From an uncultured Collinsella sp. (lineage in GTDB: Bacteria > Actinomycetota > Coriobacteriia > Coriobacteriales > Coriobacteriaceae), in contig UQIW01000002.1 of the NCBI GenBank assembly GCA_900541235.1, positions 90,310-154,309 on the forward strand: a stretch of DNA of 64,000 nucleotides, written 5' to 3'. A model generated the notes under the pieces. The model ran no database searches, was not told the origin of the DNA, and was given only the letters and a program-made list of their open reading frames with translations. The number at the start of each line of letters is the position of its first letter. Position 1 is the first letter of the stretch. A program made the position numbers and the translations under genes. Positions 7,218 to 16,394 of the stretch are shown in pieces.

Positions 7218-7319
7218 AGAAGAAAGCGCCCCACCATCCGCCAAGACACGTGGAGCGCTAAACAATCCCATCCAAGCTGCAAGAGTCGGCTATGCCCGAC
7301 AGGAGGGACTTTTTTAATT

Positions 7320-8450
7320 ATGACACGTTCGTCATGGGGGACGAAGACCAAAATCACCAAGAACAAATGGCGCATCAGGTGGTGCGAGTGGGACGGGCTG
7401 AATCGCGTTCGCCGCTCAAAGACGCTCTACCCCTGCACCTCACGCGAAGCGGACGATGAGCTGCGCCGCCTTTGGCAACTCCACCGCCTGCCGCCCAATG
7501 AGCGCGTGATACCATGCCCGACATTCGAGCAATGCTGGGACGAATGGTATTTCCCGCAGCTGGAAAAGCAGCTTGAGACCGGCGATATGTCGCGCAGCAC
7601 ATTCGTCAATTACCGTAGTGCATGGAGGTCAAAGGTCTCGCCGAAATGGGCAAACGTTGCCATGAATAAAGTGCGAGTTGAAGAGTACCAGCGTTGGTTG
7701 GACAAGTTCACTGCGGCTCAGGCTCACGTCTCGCACATCATCGTTCTCAACCTCGTCAATTGCGCAAGGCTTCATGACGTGGACGGCATTTCTTTTATCG
7801 ACGCAAAATACAAAATGCCGCGCGAAAAGAAAAACACAGGCGACAGCGGGCTAGAAGTCTACACGGTAGCCGAAATTGACAGCATCCTTGAATCGTTGCG
7901 AGATAGTCGCATCGAGAGCATGGCGATTCTAATGGCTAAAGGCTCATGCCGTGTCGGCGAAGCGGCGGCGGCGGCGGTAAAAGACATTACGTTTGATGAA
8001 TACAATGGTCGCACGTACGCCGTCTACGACCTTTATCACCAGTATTCTCAGAACAACAGCTTTGAGCCGCTTAAGACGGCAGAAAGCCGCCGTGCAATCA
8101 TCATTCCGCCACCATGGAGCTTGCGGCTCGCCGAGATAGCAAAGCAACGCACTGAAGACCAAGAGCCATACATCTGCGACAAAGGCACGGGAATGCCGAT
8201 GGATCGCAAGAGGATTACAGATGAGTGGCTCAGCTATTACAGGAATGGGACGATTGATTTGCGCTACCTGACCATGACCAAGTTGCGCAACTCATGGGCA
8301 ACCGCGATGCTTTGGAAGTACGGCATTCCCGCCCAGATGGTGGACAAAATGATGGGGCATGCCGCAAAGAATATTCTCGGCAAACACTACGACCGCCCCG
8401 ACAAAGAACTGTTCATCGAGACGGTCGATAGCGCGTATTTCGGAAATTAG
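7320..8450 (+). CDS. int: Tyrosine recombinase / phage integrase
   Basis: This 376-residue protein has an N-terminal arm-binding-like region (1-60), a SAM-like core-binding domain (about 65-165) and a C-terminal catalytic domain. Visible catalytic residues are R211 (GSCRVGEA), K252 (LKTAESRR), R323 (TKLRNSW), H347 (MMGHAAK) and the nucleophile Y357 (GKHYDRP). The usual HxxR histidine is Thr320. AGGAGGGA precedes the ATG. The gene points to the element boundary and the core gene era, as integrases usually do. It should catalyse site-specific integration and, with an excisionase, excision. Confidence 0.92.
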   Translation: MTRSSWGTKTKITKNKWRIRWCEWDGLNRVRRSKTLYPCTSREADDELRRLWQLHRLPPNERVIPCPTFEQCWDEWYFPQLEKQLETGDMSRSTFVNYRSAWRSKVSPKWANVAMNKVRVEEYQRWLDKFTAAQAHVSHIIVLNLVNCARLHDVDGISFIDAKYKMPREKKNTGDSGLEVYTVAEIDSILESLRDSRIESMAILMAKGSCRVGEAAAAAVKDITFDEYNGRTYAVYDLYHQYSQNNSFEPLKTAESRRAIIIPPPWSLRLAEIAKQRTEDQEPYICDKGTGMPMDRKRITDEWLSYYRNGTIDLRYLTMTKLRNSWATAMLWKYGIPAQMVDKMMGHAAKNILGKHYDRPDKELFIETVDSAYFGN

Positions 8451-8525
8451 TTAGGTACCCGTAAGGACAAGTTAGGACGCAAAACCTTTATGCAAGCGTT
8501 CTACCTGCGGGTTTGTTAAACTACC
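8451..8525. other. Probable element/chromosome junction
   Basis: The 75 bases between the integrase stop and the end of era separate phage genes from the conserved core block, so one attachment site should lie here or in the end of int. The partner end is outside the window, so the core repeat cannot be defined. No tRNA gene is present at this edge. Confidence 0.4.
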
Positions 8526-9593
8526 TTAGTCCTCGGCGTTGTAGCCAAAGCGGCGAATCTGGGCCTCGTCGTCACGCCAGCCGGCCTTGACCTTCACGTC
8601 CAGCTCCAAAAAGACCTGCGTGCCAAAGATACGCTCAAGATCGCGACGGGCGTCGATACCGATATGCTTGATCATCTCGCCGCCCTTGCCGATGATGATG
8701 CCCTTTTGGCCCTCGCGCTCGACGTAAATGGTGGCGTGCACGCGCAGTACCTTCTTGGTCTGCTCGAGTGCATCGCAGATCACGCCAACGGAGTGCGGGA
8801 TCTCATCACGGGTGCGGCGCAAAACCTTCTCGCGCACAAACTCGGCAACGAGCGTTTCGTCGGAAGCGTCGGTACCCATATCCTCGGGGAACCAACGCGG
8901 ACCCTCGGGCAAAAAGTGCGCAACGGTCTCGATAAAGGCATCGACGTTGAAGTTCTTGACCGACGACGTCACGATCTCGTCGTCATATTCCATGAGCTCG
9001 TGGGCTGCCTTGAGCTGCTCCATGACCTGTGCGGGGTCGGCCTCATCGGCCTTAGTGAGCACCAGGACCTTCTTGCAACGGGCGCATCTGACGCGCTCGG
9101 CAACCCAGGCGTCTCCCCTGCCGATCGGTTTGGTGGCATCAATCAAAAACGCGACGACATCAACATCGTTCAGCTCGAACAGCGCGCTCTTGTTGAGCTC
9201 GGATCCCAGGCCGTCCTTGGGCTTATGAATACCCGGGGTATCGACAAAGACCAGCTGGTAGCCGGGACGGTTGACGACGGCGCGCATGCGGCGGCGGGTC
9301 GTCTGGGCCACCGGCGAGGTGATGGCGACCTTTTTGCCATAGCAGGCGTTGAGCAGCGTAGACTTGCCGGCGTTGGGACGACCGACCAGGGCCACAAAGC
9401 CGCTGCGGAAACCGGGCTCCACGTCGCCAAAGCCCGCGAGGTTGTCGTCCTCGTCGCACAGGGCGTCGAGCTCCTCATCGCTCATGCCCTCAAACGGGTC
9501 GAACTCCTCGACTTCCTCGAGCTCCTCGGTATCCACCGCGTCCAGGGACTCGTCGTCCAAAATCTCATCGGCAGACTGCATATTGTCGGACAT
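8526..9593 (-). CDS. era: GTPase Era with acidic N-terminal extension
   Basis: Era binds 16S rRNA and assists 30S maturation. The 355-residue product shows G1 GRPNAGKST at 71-79, G3 DTPGIH, G4 LTKAD and a C-terminal KH domain with GKGGEMIKHIG. Usual Era is about 300 residues; here the first ~62 residues are an extra, strongly acidic segment (Asp/Glu-rich, for example DDESLDAVDTEELEEVEE). It heads toward the ribosome-related cluster with ybeY and phoH behind it, an order conserved in many Gram-positives. The function is certain; the extension is unexplained. Confidence 0.95.
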   Translation of the reverse strand: MSDNMQSADEILDDESLDAVDTEELEEVEEFDPFEGMSDEELDALCDEDDNLAGFGDVEPGFRSGFVALVGRPNAGKSTLLNACYGKKVAITSPVAQTTRRRMRAVVNRPGYQLVFVDTPGIHKPKDGLGSELNKSALFELNDVDVVAFLIDATKPIGRGDAWVAERVRCARCKKVLVLTKADEADPAQVMEQLKAAHELMEYDDEIVTSSVKNFNVDAFIETVAHFLPEGPRWFPEDMGTDASDETLVAEFVREKVLRRTRDEIPHSVGVICDALEQTKKVLRVHATIYVEREGQKGIIIGKGGEMIKHIGIDARRDLERIFGTQVFLELDVKVKAGWRDDEAQIRRFGYNAED

Positions 9594-9605
9594 GGGAATC
9601 CCTTT

Positions 9606-9983
9606 CTAAATAAAGCCGAGCGCGTGGGCAAATACCAGCACGCCCACAATTGCGGCGGTGATGGAAAGAATGTAAACAGAGGCGGCGGCGATGTCCTTCG
9701 CACGCTTGGCCAGCGGATGGAGCTCCTGGGTCGCTAGGTCGACGATAGCCTCCATAGCGGTGTTGCACAGCTCGCCGTGAATCACCAGGCCACAACAGAT
9801 GATAATCGTGGCCCACTCGGCAATGTCGAGGCCCACGATACAGCCGGCAATGACGGTGCACACGCCCGCCACGAGCATGACCTTGATGTTGCGCTCGGTC
9901 TTGACGGCGGTAACGAAGCCCTCCATGGCGTAGGAAAACGACTTTAAGAAGGACGGATGGTCCTTGTTCGATCCGGGAATCAT
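9606..9983 (-). CDS. dgkA: Diacylglycerol/undecaprenol kinase family membrane protein
   Basis: This is a 125-residue integral membrane protein with three helices and the DgkA signature ELCNTAMEAIVDL near residues 71-83. Family members phosphorylate diacylglycerol or, in Gram-positives, undecaprenol, feeding the lipid carrier pool for wall synthesis. It lies 12 bases from era and 9 from ybeY, in one operon. The substrate (undecaprenol) is inferred from Gram-positive relatives. Confidence 0.9.
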   Translation of the reverse strand: MIPGSNKDHPSFLKSFSYAMEGFVTAVKTERNIKVMLVAGVCTVIAGCIVGLDIAEWATIIICCGLVIHGELCNTAMEAIVDLATQELHPLAKRAKDIAAASVYILSITAAIVGVLVFAHALGFI

Positions 9984-9992
9984 AGACGGCTC

Positions 9993-10502
9993 CTAGTCGT
10001 GGGCGTGGTTGGTGACGGGGCCGACGTGGACTAGCTTGGGGTCCTCGCCGCGCTCGAACGCCAGATCGCGCAGGATGGCGTCCTCGCGGGCCTCCATGAC
10101 CTCGGCCTCGTCGTCCTCGATATGGTCATAGCCCAGCAAGTGCAGCATGCCGTGTACGAGCATCAGACGACACTCGTCAGCGGAGCTATTGCCAAAACCG
10201 GGGGCCTGACGGGCAATAACCTGCGGGGCCAAGATGATATCGCCGAGCTCGAGCGTCTCGTCGGCGGGAATATCCTCGTCAAAGGCCGAGTCGCATTCAA
10301 ACGAGAGCACATCGGTGGTGCGGTCGATACCGCGCCACTCGTGGTTGAGCTCGTGCATCTCGTCCTCGTCGACATACGAAAGGGAAATCTCGACTTCACG
10401 CTCAACGCCCTCGGCGGCAAGCACAACCTCGCAGATGTGCTCCACCTCCTGGGCATCGAGCAGCGTATCGAGCTCGGCATCGTTGCTGATCAATACACTC
10501 AA
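9993..10502 (-). CDS. ybeY: Endoribonuclease YbeY
   Basis: YbeY is a metal-dependent endoribonuclease in 16S rRNA 3'-end maturation and ribosome quality control. The 169-residue product contains the zinc motif HGMLHLLGYDH near residues 126-136 (three His ligands). Its start overlaps the phoH stop by 4 bases, a very common pairing. The length is typical. Confidence 0.95.
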   Translation of the reverse strand: MSVLISNDAELDTLLDAQEVEHICEVVLAAEGVEREVEISLSYVDEDEMHELNHEWRGIDRTTDVLSFECDSAFDEDIPADETLELGDIILAPQVIARQAPGFGNSSADECRLMLVHGMLHLLGYDHIEDDEAEVMEAREDAILRDLAFERGEDPKLVHVGPVTNHAHD

Positions 10503-11485
10503 CGGGACTCCTTTCGGTCGCGCGGGCGCTGCTCACGCACGTCATCATAAGCATCGTATGCCTCGACGATACGTCCCACCAAGGCATGGCGCACCACGTC
10601 GGCACGCTCGAGGTGCGAAAATGCGACATCGTCGACACGGCCCAAAATCTGCTCAACGTCAGCAAGACCGCCGCGACGACCAACCAGGTCGCGCTGACTC
10701 AGGTCGCCGGTAATCACAAACTTGGAGTTGAAGCCCAGGCGCGTCAGGAACATCTTCATCTGCTCGGGCGTGGTATTTTGCGCCTCGTCGAGTACCACGA
10801 AAGCATCGCTCAGCGTGCGGCCGCGCATGTAGGCAAGCGGGGCGATCTCGATCACGCCGCGCTCCATAAGCTCATCGGTTCGCTCGCGATCCATCATGTC
10901 AAAAAGGGCGTCGTAGAGCGGACGCATGTAGGGATCGATCTTTTCCTCAAGGGTACCGGGCAAAAAGCCCAGATTCTCCCCCGCCTCGACAACCGGACGC
11001 GTCAAGATCAGACGACCCACCTCGTGACGCTTGAGCGCGGCAACGGCGAGCGCCATGGCCAGATAGGTCTTACCGGTACCGGCAGGACCCAAGCCAAACG
11101 TGATGGTATGCGAGCGGATGGCATCCACATAGCGCTTTTGCCCGAGCGTCTTGGGGCGAATGACGCGGCCGCGATACGAAAGCAGCACGTCATCGCGAAG
11201 CGACGTAGTCTCGTGCTCACCGTCGCGCAGGACGGCCAGACAGCGAGAAACATCGTCGGCAGACAGCGTGCGCCCGGCGGCCGCCTCGCGAAAAGCATGC
11301 TCGAAAAAGCGCGCCACGAGTTCGACCTCGTTCGGGTCGCCGCTCACGGAGATGCTATCGCCACGGGCGACCACATGAGCGCGAACCAAGCTCTCCAGCG
11401 CACGAAGGACGCCGTCGCCGGCACCCAAAACGCGCGAGGGATCAATTCCCTCGGGAACGGTAAGTCTAATCTTCGAGGCTTCCAT
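10499..11485 (-). CDS. phoH: PhoH-like ATPase
   Basis: The start is set at 11485 (MEASKIRLTVPEG) since GGGAGG precedes it; the open frame continues upstream into mtaB. The 328-residue protein carries Walker A GPAGTGKTYLAMA, FLPGTLEEK and Walker B FVVLDEAQNTTPEQMK, the full PhoH domain. An N-terminal region (about 10-90) resembles a KH/R3H-like RNA-binding part. PhoH proteins are ATP-dependent RNA-associated enzymes next to ybeY in most bacteria. The precise activity remains unsettled. Confidence 0.93.
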   Translation of the reverse strand: MEASKIRLTVPEGIDPSRVLGAGDGVLRALESLVRAHVVARGDSISVSGDPNEVELVARFFEHAFREAAAGRTLSADDVSRCLAVLRDGEHETTSLRDDVLLSYRGRVIRPKTLGQKRYVDAIRSHTITFGLGPAGTGKTYLAMALAVAALKRHEVGRLILTRPVVEAGENLGFLPGTLEEKIDPYMRPLYDALFDMMDRERTDELMERGVIEIAPLAYMRGRTLSDAFVVLDEAQNTTPEQMKMFLTRLGFNSKFVITGDLSQRDLVGRRGGLADVEQILGRVDDVAFSHLERADVVRHALVGRIVEAYDAYDDVREQRPRDRKESR

Positions 11486-12758
11486 GAACCTCCCTGCGTG
11501 CATGGACCAAGCCGGAATCATCGACTCCGATGATAGCAACATCGAGCAGGCACGGGGCTGTGAGTCCACAGGTATCGTCAAGACGGGCATGATGGAACGA
11601 ACCGAGCGTCAGGTTGTCGCCATACTCAAGCACGGCACGCTCGACGGTTCCCACGCGACGGCGAGCGTCGGCAATGGCGAGTTCCTGCGCCGCGGCCCTC
11701 ATGCGGCGGCTACGCTCGGCCATAACCTCGGGCGGCACCTGGTCGGGCATATCGGCTGCAAGGGTACCAGGACGCTTGCTGTAGCGGAACACATGCATAC
11801 GCGAAAAGCCCACGCGGCGGCACAGAGCCAGCGACTCCTCAAACTCCTCGTCCGTCTCACCGGGAAAACCGACGATGACATCGCACGAAAGAGACACCTG
11901 GGGCAAGTTGGTGCGAATCATGCGCACCGTCTCCTCAAAGGCCTCGGCGCTATAGGGACGGCCCATGCGATGCAGTGTCCTTGTGCAGCCGGACTGCACG
12001 GGCAGGTGCAAAAACGGAGCGATGCGCTGCGGATAGCGCGCCATGACCTTAAGCAGGGACTCGGAGATATCCATGGGCTCGACCGAGGAAATGCGCACAT
12101 GCGGAATGGACGTGCGCTCCATGATCGCCTCGAGAAGCTCATCGATTTCGACGTGTTCGTCAGTCGCGCTCTTGCCATCGTAGGCGCCAAGGTTCACACC
12201 CGTCAGCACCACCTCGGGCACGCCGGCCACCTGAGCCTCGCGAACCTGCTCGAGCACGGACTCGACCGGCACGGAGCGCTCGGGGCCGCGAGCCTTCCAC
12301 ACAATGCAATAGGTGCAACGATGGTTGCAGCCGTCCTGGATCTTCACGCCCAGACGCGAGCGACCGAGTGCGTCGACAACCTCGCCGTCGCTGCAGGCGG
12401 GAACGTTATCGGACTCAACGCCCAGCACCTCGCAGACGCGTTCGGCGACATCGATCTTGGACGGCTCGGCGATCACGCGGTCCGAAAGCTCCAGCAGCTC
12501 CTCGGGATGCAGATTGACCACGCATCCGGTCACGACCACATAGGGCTCATTTGGATAGGCCAGCGCATGGCGAACGGCCTTACGGGTCTTGGCCTCGGCC
12601 TCGCCCGTAACGGCACAGGTGTTAATGACGATCAGCTCAGCATCCTGAGGCTCCACCATCGCAAAGCCCAGGCGCATTAGATCGGCAGTGATACGGTCGG
12701 ACTCAACCCGGTTGACACGGCAGCCGAGGTTGACGACAGAGATATGAGGTGCGAGCAC
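11466..12758 (-). CDS. mtaB: tRNA t6A37 methylthiotransferase MtaB
   Basis: This radical SAM enzyme adds a methylthio group to t6A37 of tRNA. The 430-residue protein has the UPF0004 cysteines (NLGCRVN, INTCAVTG, VTGCVV) for one iron-sulfur cluster and CNHRCTYC for the SAM cluster near residues 143-150. The C-terminal TRAM region is short. The NLGCRVN form is typical of MtaB rather than MiaB (TYGCQMN). The gene overlaps phoH by 20 bases. Confidence 0.92.
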   Translation of the reverse strand: MLAPHISVVNLGCRVNRVESDRITADLMRLGFAMVEPQDAELIVINTCAVTGEAEAKTRKAVRHALAYPNEPYVVVTGCVVNLHPEELLELSDRVIAEPSKIDVAERVCEVLGVESDNVPACSDGEVVDALGRSRLGVKIQDGCNHRCTYCIVWKARGPERSVPVESVLEQVREAQVAGVPEVVLTGVNLGAYDGKSATDEHVEIDELLEAIMERTSIPHVRISSVEPMDISESLLKVMARYPQRIAPFLHLPVQSGCTRTLHRMGRPYSAEAFEETVRMIRTNLPQVSLSCDVIVGFPGETDEEFEESLALCRRVGFSRMHVFRYSKRPGTLAADMPDQVPPEVMAERSRRMRAAAQELAIADARRRVGTVERAVLEYGDNLTLGSFHHARLDDTCGLTAPCLLDVAIIGVDDSGLVHARREVHGSLED

Positions 12759-12767
12759 GCGGGCTCC

Positions 12768-13916
12768 TTAATCGAGGATGTCGTCGAGGGCACTCTTGAT
12801 ACGGTCGGTCACCGACTTCTTACCGGAAGCGACGTCATCGCCCATATCATCGGCAAAAGCACGGAGCAGCTCGCGCTGCTTATTGGAAAGATTGGTGGGA
12901 ACGACCACGCGCAGTTGCACGATCAGGCGGCCACGCGAACCGCCACCGCCAATGCGCGGCATGCCGTAATTATTGACGTTCACGGTGTCGCCGTACTGGG
13001 CGCCGGCGGGAACCGTCACCTTAACGACCTCGTCAGGCATAATGCCCTCGACCTCGATCTCGCATCCGAGCGCAGCCTGCGCAATCGAGATATCGCTCAC
13101 GAGGTACAGGTCGTCGCCGTTGCGCTTAAAACGCTCGTGGTCGGCGACGCGCACGTTGACGATCAGGTCACCCGAGGGCTCGCCGCGAAGGCCGGCCTCG
13201 CCAAAACCGCTCACGCGCAGCTGGCGACCGGTCGAAACGCCGGCGGGAATATCGATGTCAATCTTTTCGTGAGAAGGTGTGCGGCCCTGACCGTCGCAGG
13301 TCTCGCAGGGATGGTCGATGACCGTGCCCTCACCGTGGCAGTCGGGGCAAGGCGAAGAGGACTGAACCTGGCCCAAGAACGAACGCTGAACCGTCGTGAC
13401 GTAGCCCGTACCGTGGCAGCGGCCGCACTGCTTTTCCTGTGCGCCCTCTGCCCTACCGGTGCCATTGCAGTCCTCGCAAGGAGCAAGGCGGTCATAGCTG
13501 ATCGTCTTTTTGCAACCGAGCGCCGCCTCCTCGAGCGTCACCGAAAGCGAGATGGCCATGTCACGTCCGCGACGACGCTCACGACGGCTGCGGGCGCCAC
13601 CGCCGGCACCGCCGCCAAAGAACGACGAGAACAAGTCGTCCATGCCCATGCCACCAAAGATATCGTTAATGTCGACGTAGCCCGAACCACCAGGGCCGTC
13701 GGCGGTGCCGTAACGGTCGTAGTTAGCACGCTTCTGCTCATCGGAAAGAACGGAATAGGCCTCGTTAAGCTCCTTGAACTTGGCCTCGGCCTCGGGGTCG
13801 TCCGAAACGTCCGGGTGTACGGTACGGGCCTTCTTTAGAAACGCGCGCTTAATCGTCCGCGCGTCGGCATCCCTGTCGACGCCAAGCACCTCGTAGTAAT
13901 CCCTATTTTCCGACAC
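12768..13916 (-). CDS. dnaJ: Chaperone protein DnaJ
   Basis: The start is the GTG at 13916 (MSENRDYYEVLGV), preceded by GGAAGGA; the longer frame lacks sense. The J domain has HPD near residues 35-37, followed by a Gly-rich linker. Four CxxCxGxG zinc repeats (CEDCNGTG, CGRCHGTG, CPDCHGEG, CETCDGQG) and the C-terminal peptide-binding domains complete a type I DnaJ of 382 residues. It is the Hsp40 partner of DnaK; dnaK/grpE are not in the window. A second, unusual DnaJ-like gene lies just upstream. Confidence 0.95.
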   Translation of the reverse strand: MSENRDYYEVLGVDRDADARTIKRAFLKKARTVHPDVSDDPEAEAKFKELNEAYSVLSDEQKRANYDRYGTADGPGGSGYVDINDIFGGMGMDDLFSSFFGGGAGGGARSRRERRRGRDMAISLSVTLEEAALGCKKTISYDRLAPCEDCNGTGRAEGAQEKQCGRCHGTGYVTTVQRSFLGQVQSSSPCPDCHGEGTVIDHPCETCDGQGRTPSHEKIDIDIPAGVSTGRQLRVSGFGEAGLRGEPSGDLIVNVRVADHERFKRNGDDLYLVSDISIAQAALGCEIEVEGIMPDEVVKVTVPAGAQYGDTVNVNNYGMPRIGGGGSRGRLIVQLRVVVPTNLSNKQRELLRAFADDMGDDVASGKKSVTDRIKSALDDILD

Positions 13917-13997
13917 GACCGAATCCTTCCGACTTTCATTATTGTCACAGTGCGTCCTATACCCAAGCTGGGCCGGCCGCAAACAGAGGGCTAGATG

Positions 13998-15101
13998 TTA
14001 TTGCATTGCGTAGGGCGAAAGCATGGCACGTTGCGAGCAGCTCGCAAACCAAACCGACACGAGCGCGAACATAAATCCGTTGGCAAAACCGTTGGCAAAC
14101 TGCATCGCGCCGCGCTTCCACCACAGCAGGCTGCGGTGCAGCACGCCGTCCGAGACCACCATGAAAAGGCCCATGGCAAACGGAATAAAGCACATCACGG
14201 CAAAGGCCGAGAACACGCCCGATATGGCCGACAGCACCAAAAACGGCGCCACGATGCCCATCAGGTAAAAACCGGTACGGGCCTTGCCTTCCAGACGCTC
14301 GGCCTCAACATGGGCACGGCCGACAAGATCGCCGCCCGAGGCACCGTTGGTGCCGGCGTGACCCATGCCGCCAATGCGGACCTCGTCGCCATCGTGCGTG
14401 CCGGCAGGAAACTCAATTGTCTGCTCGGAGGTCACACGGGTTCGACCGCTGCCGCCGCAATCGGGACAGGGGTCGGCGACGACCTTACCGGAACCTCCGC
14501 ACTCGGGGCAGACCGACTGGAACGTGCCGGCACCGAACAGGAAGGACAGGTCGACGTCGATGTGGCCGCGACCGCCGCAGCTCGGACAGGTATGTGCATG
14601 CTCGGACGAAACAGAACCCGAGCCTCCGCAGTGACCACAGGTATCGAAGCGCGTATAGCGAACGGTCTTGCGGGCACCGCCCTTGGCCTCCTTGGCGTCG
14701 AGCTTAATATCGACGACCACGTTGGCGCCGTTCTCGGGATTATAGGCAGCCTGCCCGCGACGCGGCTGGCCCCAGGCGCCCCCGAAGGGGAAACCGCCGT
14801 CAAAGGGATTGCCGTAACCGGCGCTGCCGGCATAGCCACCGCCATAGGGCGAAGCCGTCGGTGCACCGGCAAAGGGATTGCCCGAGCGCATGGCGTCGTA
14901 GCGCGCACGCTTCTGCTCGTCCGAAAGCACGGCGTAGGCCTCGGAAACCTCTTTAAACTTTTCCTCGGCATCAGGTTCTTTGTTGACGTCCGGATGGAGC
15001 TTGCGGGCCTTTTGCTGGAAGGCCTTCTGAATATCACGCGAGGTGGCGTCCTTGGAGACACCCAAAATCTCGTAGTAATCTTTTTCGTTCATCGTCGCCA
15101 T
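13998..15101 (-). CDS. Membrane-anchored DnaJ-like protein
   Basis: The start at 15101 (MATMNEKDYYEILGV) follows AGGAGG. The 367-residue product has a J domain (6-70, HPD at 36-38), a Gly/Ala/Pro-rich linker (71-120), and four zinc-type repeats CGHCGGSG, CPSCGGRG, CPECGGSG, CPDCGGSG (about 155-219). One short beta segment (FPAGTHDGDEVRIGGMG) follows. At about residue 265 the normal C-terminal substrate-binding domains are replaced by two or three membrane helices (278-298, 298-318, 338-356). It may recruit DnaK to the membrane. The frame is intact, so it does not look like a broken dnaJ. Confidence 0.85.
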   Translation of the reverse strand: MATMNEKDYYEILGVSKDATSRDIQKAFQQKARKLHPDVNKEPDAEEKFKEVSEAYAVLSDEQKRARYDAMRSGNPFAGAPTASPYGGGYAGSAGYGNPFDGGFPFGGAWGQPRRGQAAYNPENGANVVVDIKLDAKEAKGGARKTVRYTRFDTCGHCGGSGSVSSEHAHTCPSCGGRGHIDVDLSFLFGAGTFQSVCPECGGSGKVVADPCPDCGGSGRTRVTSEQTIEFPAGTHDGDEVRIGGMGHAGTNGASGGDLVGRAHVEAERLEGKARTGFYLMGIVAPFLVLSAISGVFSAFAVMCFIPFAMGLFMVVSDGVLHRSLLWWKRGAMQFANGFANGFMFALVSVWFASCSQRAMLSPYAMQ

Positions 15102-15159
15102 GCGCGGCAACCTCCTGCTCACAGCAGCGTATATATTGCGGTAATTCTACCCGAGCGGC

Positions 15160-16392
15160 CTAGGCTAGACCCCAAAACAGCTCGAACAGCACATTTCCAT
15201 CGAGCCAGCCCAAGTGGGTGGGCGCTAAACGAGCACGGACATGGCCCGCGAGGACGTCTGCCGAAGTGAAGGGTCCCTCATGGACTCCGAGCGTCTCGGG
15301 CACCCAAGTGGCAAGACCCAATTCGAGCGCGCGATCGCAGGCAGCTGCCAGCTCGCCCGTTGGGATGACGCAAGCTGCACGAACCAACAGATCGGACGCA
15401 ATACCGCGCGTCATGCGACAAGCGAGCATCAGGTCTTCAGCCGCAGCCTCACGCTGCGACAGATATTCGGCCTCGAACGCCGTCGCGTCATCGTCACGTT
15501 GCACCAGACGCACGCGGTACGAATCGCCTCGAGAAGACACGCCGGGGAACAAACCTGCAAGACGATCGAAATCCTCGGCATCGAGCATGCCCGCGGCAGA
15601 GCGACCCAGGCCCAAATAGCCCTGGCCGGTCCAGTAGGCAATGTTATGGGCGCACTCATGTCCGTCGAGCGCATAGCTTGCCACCTCATACGGGTGATAG
15701 CCGGCCGCACCCAGACGCTCACGCGCCACATCCATGCACGAAGCTTGAAAATCCTCGTCGGGCTCTACCGACTCGTCGCGGCACGCCATGCGATAAAGGG
15801 GAGTCCCCTCCTCAAGCGTGAGCGGGTAGACCGACACATGATGCGGAGCCGCCGCCAGCACGCCATCGAGCGTGCGCCTCCAACTCGCTGCGGTCTGCCC
15901 GGGAAGTCCGCACATAAGGTCGCACGACACGTCAAGCCCAGCGTTCTTGACTGTCGCGATGGCGGCGAGCGCCCGATCGGCATCGTGAATACGGCCGATA
16001 GCGGTAAGTTCGATGTTATCGAGCGTTTGCACGCCCAGAGAGACGCGTGTGACACCAACCTTGGCAAGCGCAGCGGCAAGCTCGGCGGTCAGCGACTCGG
16101 GATTGGCCTCGCAGGTAAACTCAACGGGGGCGCACCACGCACGAATACGCCGCGCCAGCTCCACCAGGCGCTCCCCCGCCAGCGACGGCGTACCACCGCC
16201 AACATAGACGGTGCGGATCTGTTCAAGGGCCCTAGCCTTGCCAAAAGCATCGAGGCGCGCGAACAACTGCTCAAAATAGACATCGAGCGCAGCGCTCAGG
16301 TCGCACGGAGCAAAACTGCGCGAGTCAAAGTCGCAGTACCGGCACTTTTGGGCGCAAAACGGCACGTGCACGTACAGCGCGGTAACGGCCAC
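15160..16392 (-). CDS. hemW: Radical SAM HemW-like protein (heme chaperone family)
   Basis: This 410-residue protein has the SAM-cluster motif CAQKCRYCDF near residues 13-22, GGGTPS (about 66-71) and the HemW C-terminal domain. HemW proteins bind and transfer heme; older annotation as oxygen-independent coproporphyrinogen oxidase rests on homology to HemN. The CxxxCxxCxF form (CRYCDF) fits HemW. It is 3 bases from the dus gene, in the usual order with lepA upstream. Confidence 0.9.
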   Translation of the reverse strand: MAVTALYVHVPFCAQKCRYCDFDSRSFAPCDLSAALDVYFEQLFARLDAFGKARALEQIRTVYVGGGTPSLAGERLVELARRIRAWCAPVEFTCEANPESLTAELAAALAKVGVTRVSLGVQTLDNIELTAIGRIHDADRALAAIATVKNAGLDVSCDLMCGLPGQTAASWRRTLDGVLAAAPHHVSVYPLTLEEGTPLYRMACRDESVEPDEDFQASCMDVARERLGAAGYHPYEVASYALDGHECAHNIAYWTGQGYLGLGRSAAGMLDAEDFDRLAGLFPGVSSRGDSYRVRLVQRDDDATAFEAEYLSQREAAAEDLMLACRMTRGIASDLLVRAACVIPTGELAAACDRALELGLATWVPETLGVHEGPFTSADVLAGHVRARLAPTHLGWLDGNVLFELFWGLA

Positions 16393-16394
16393 CC

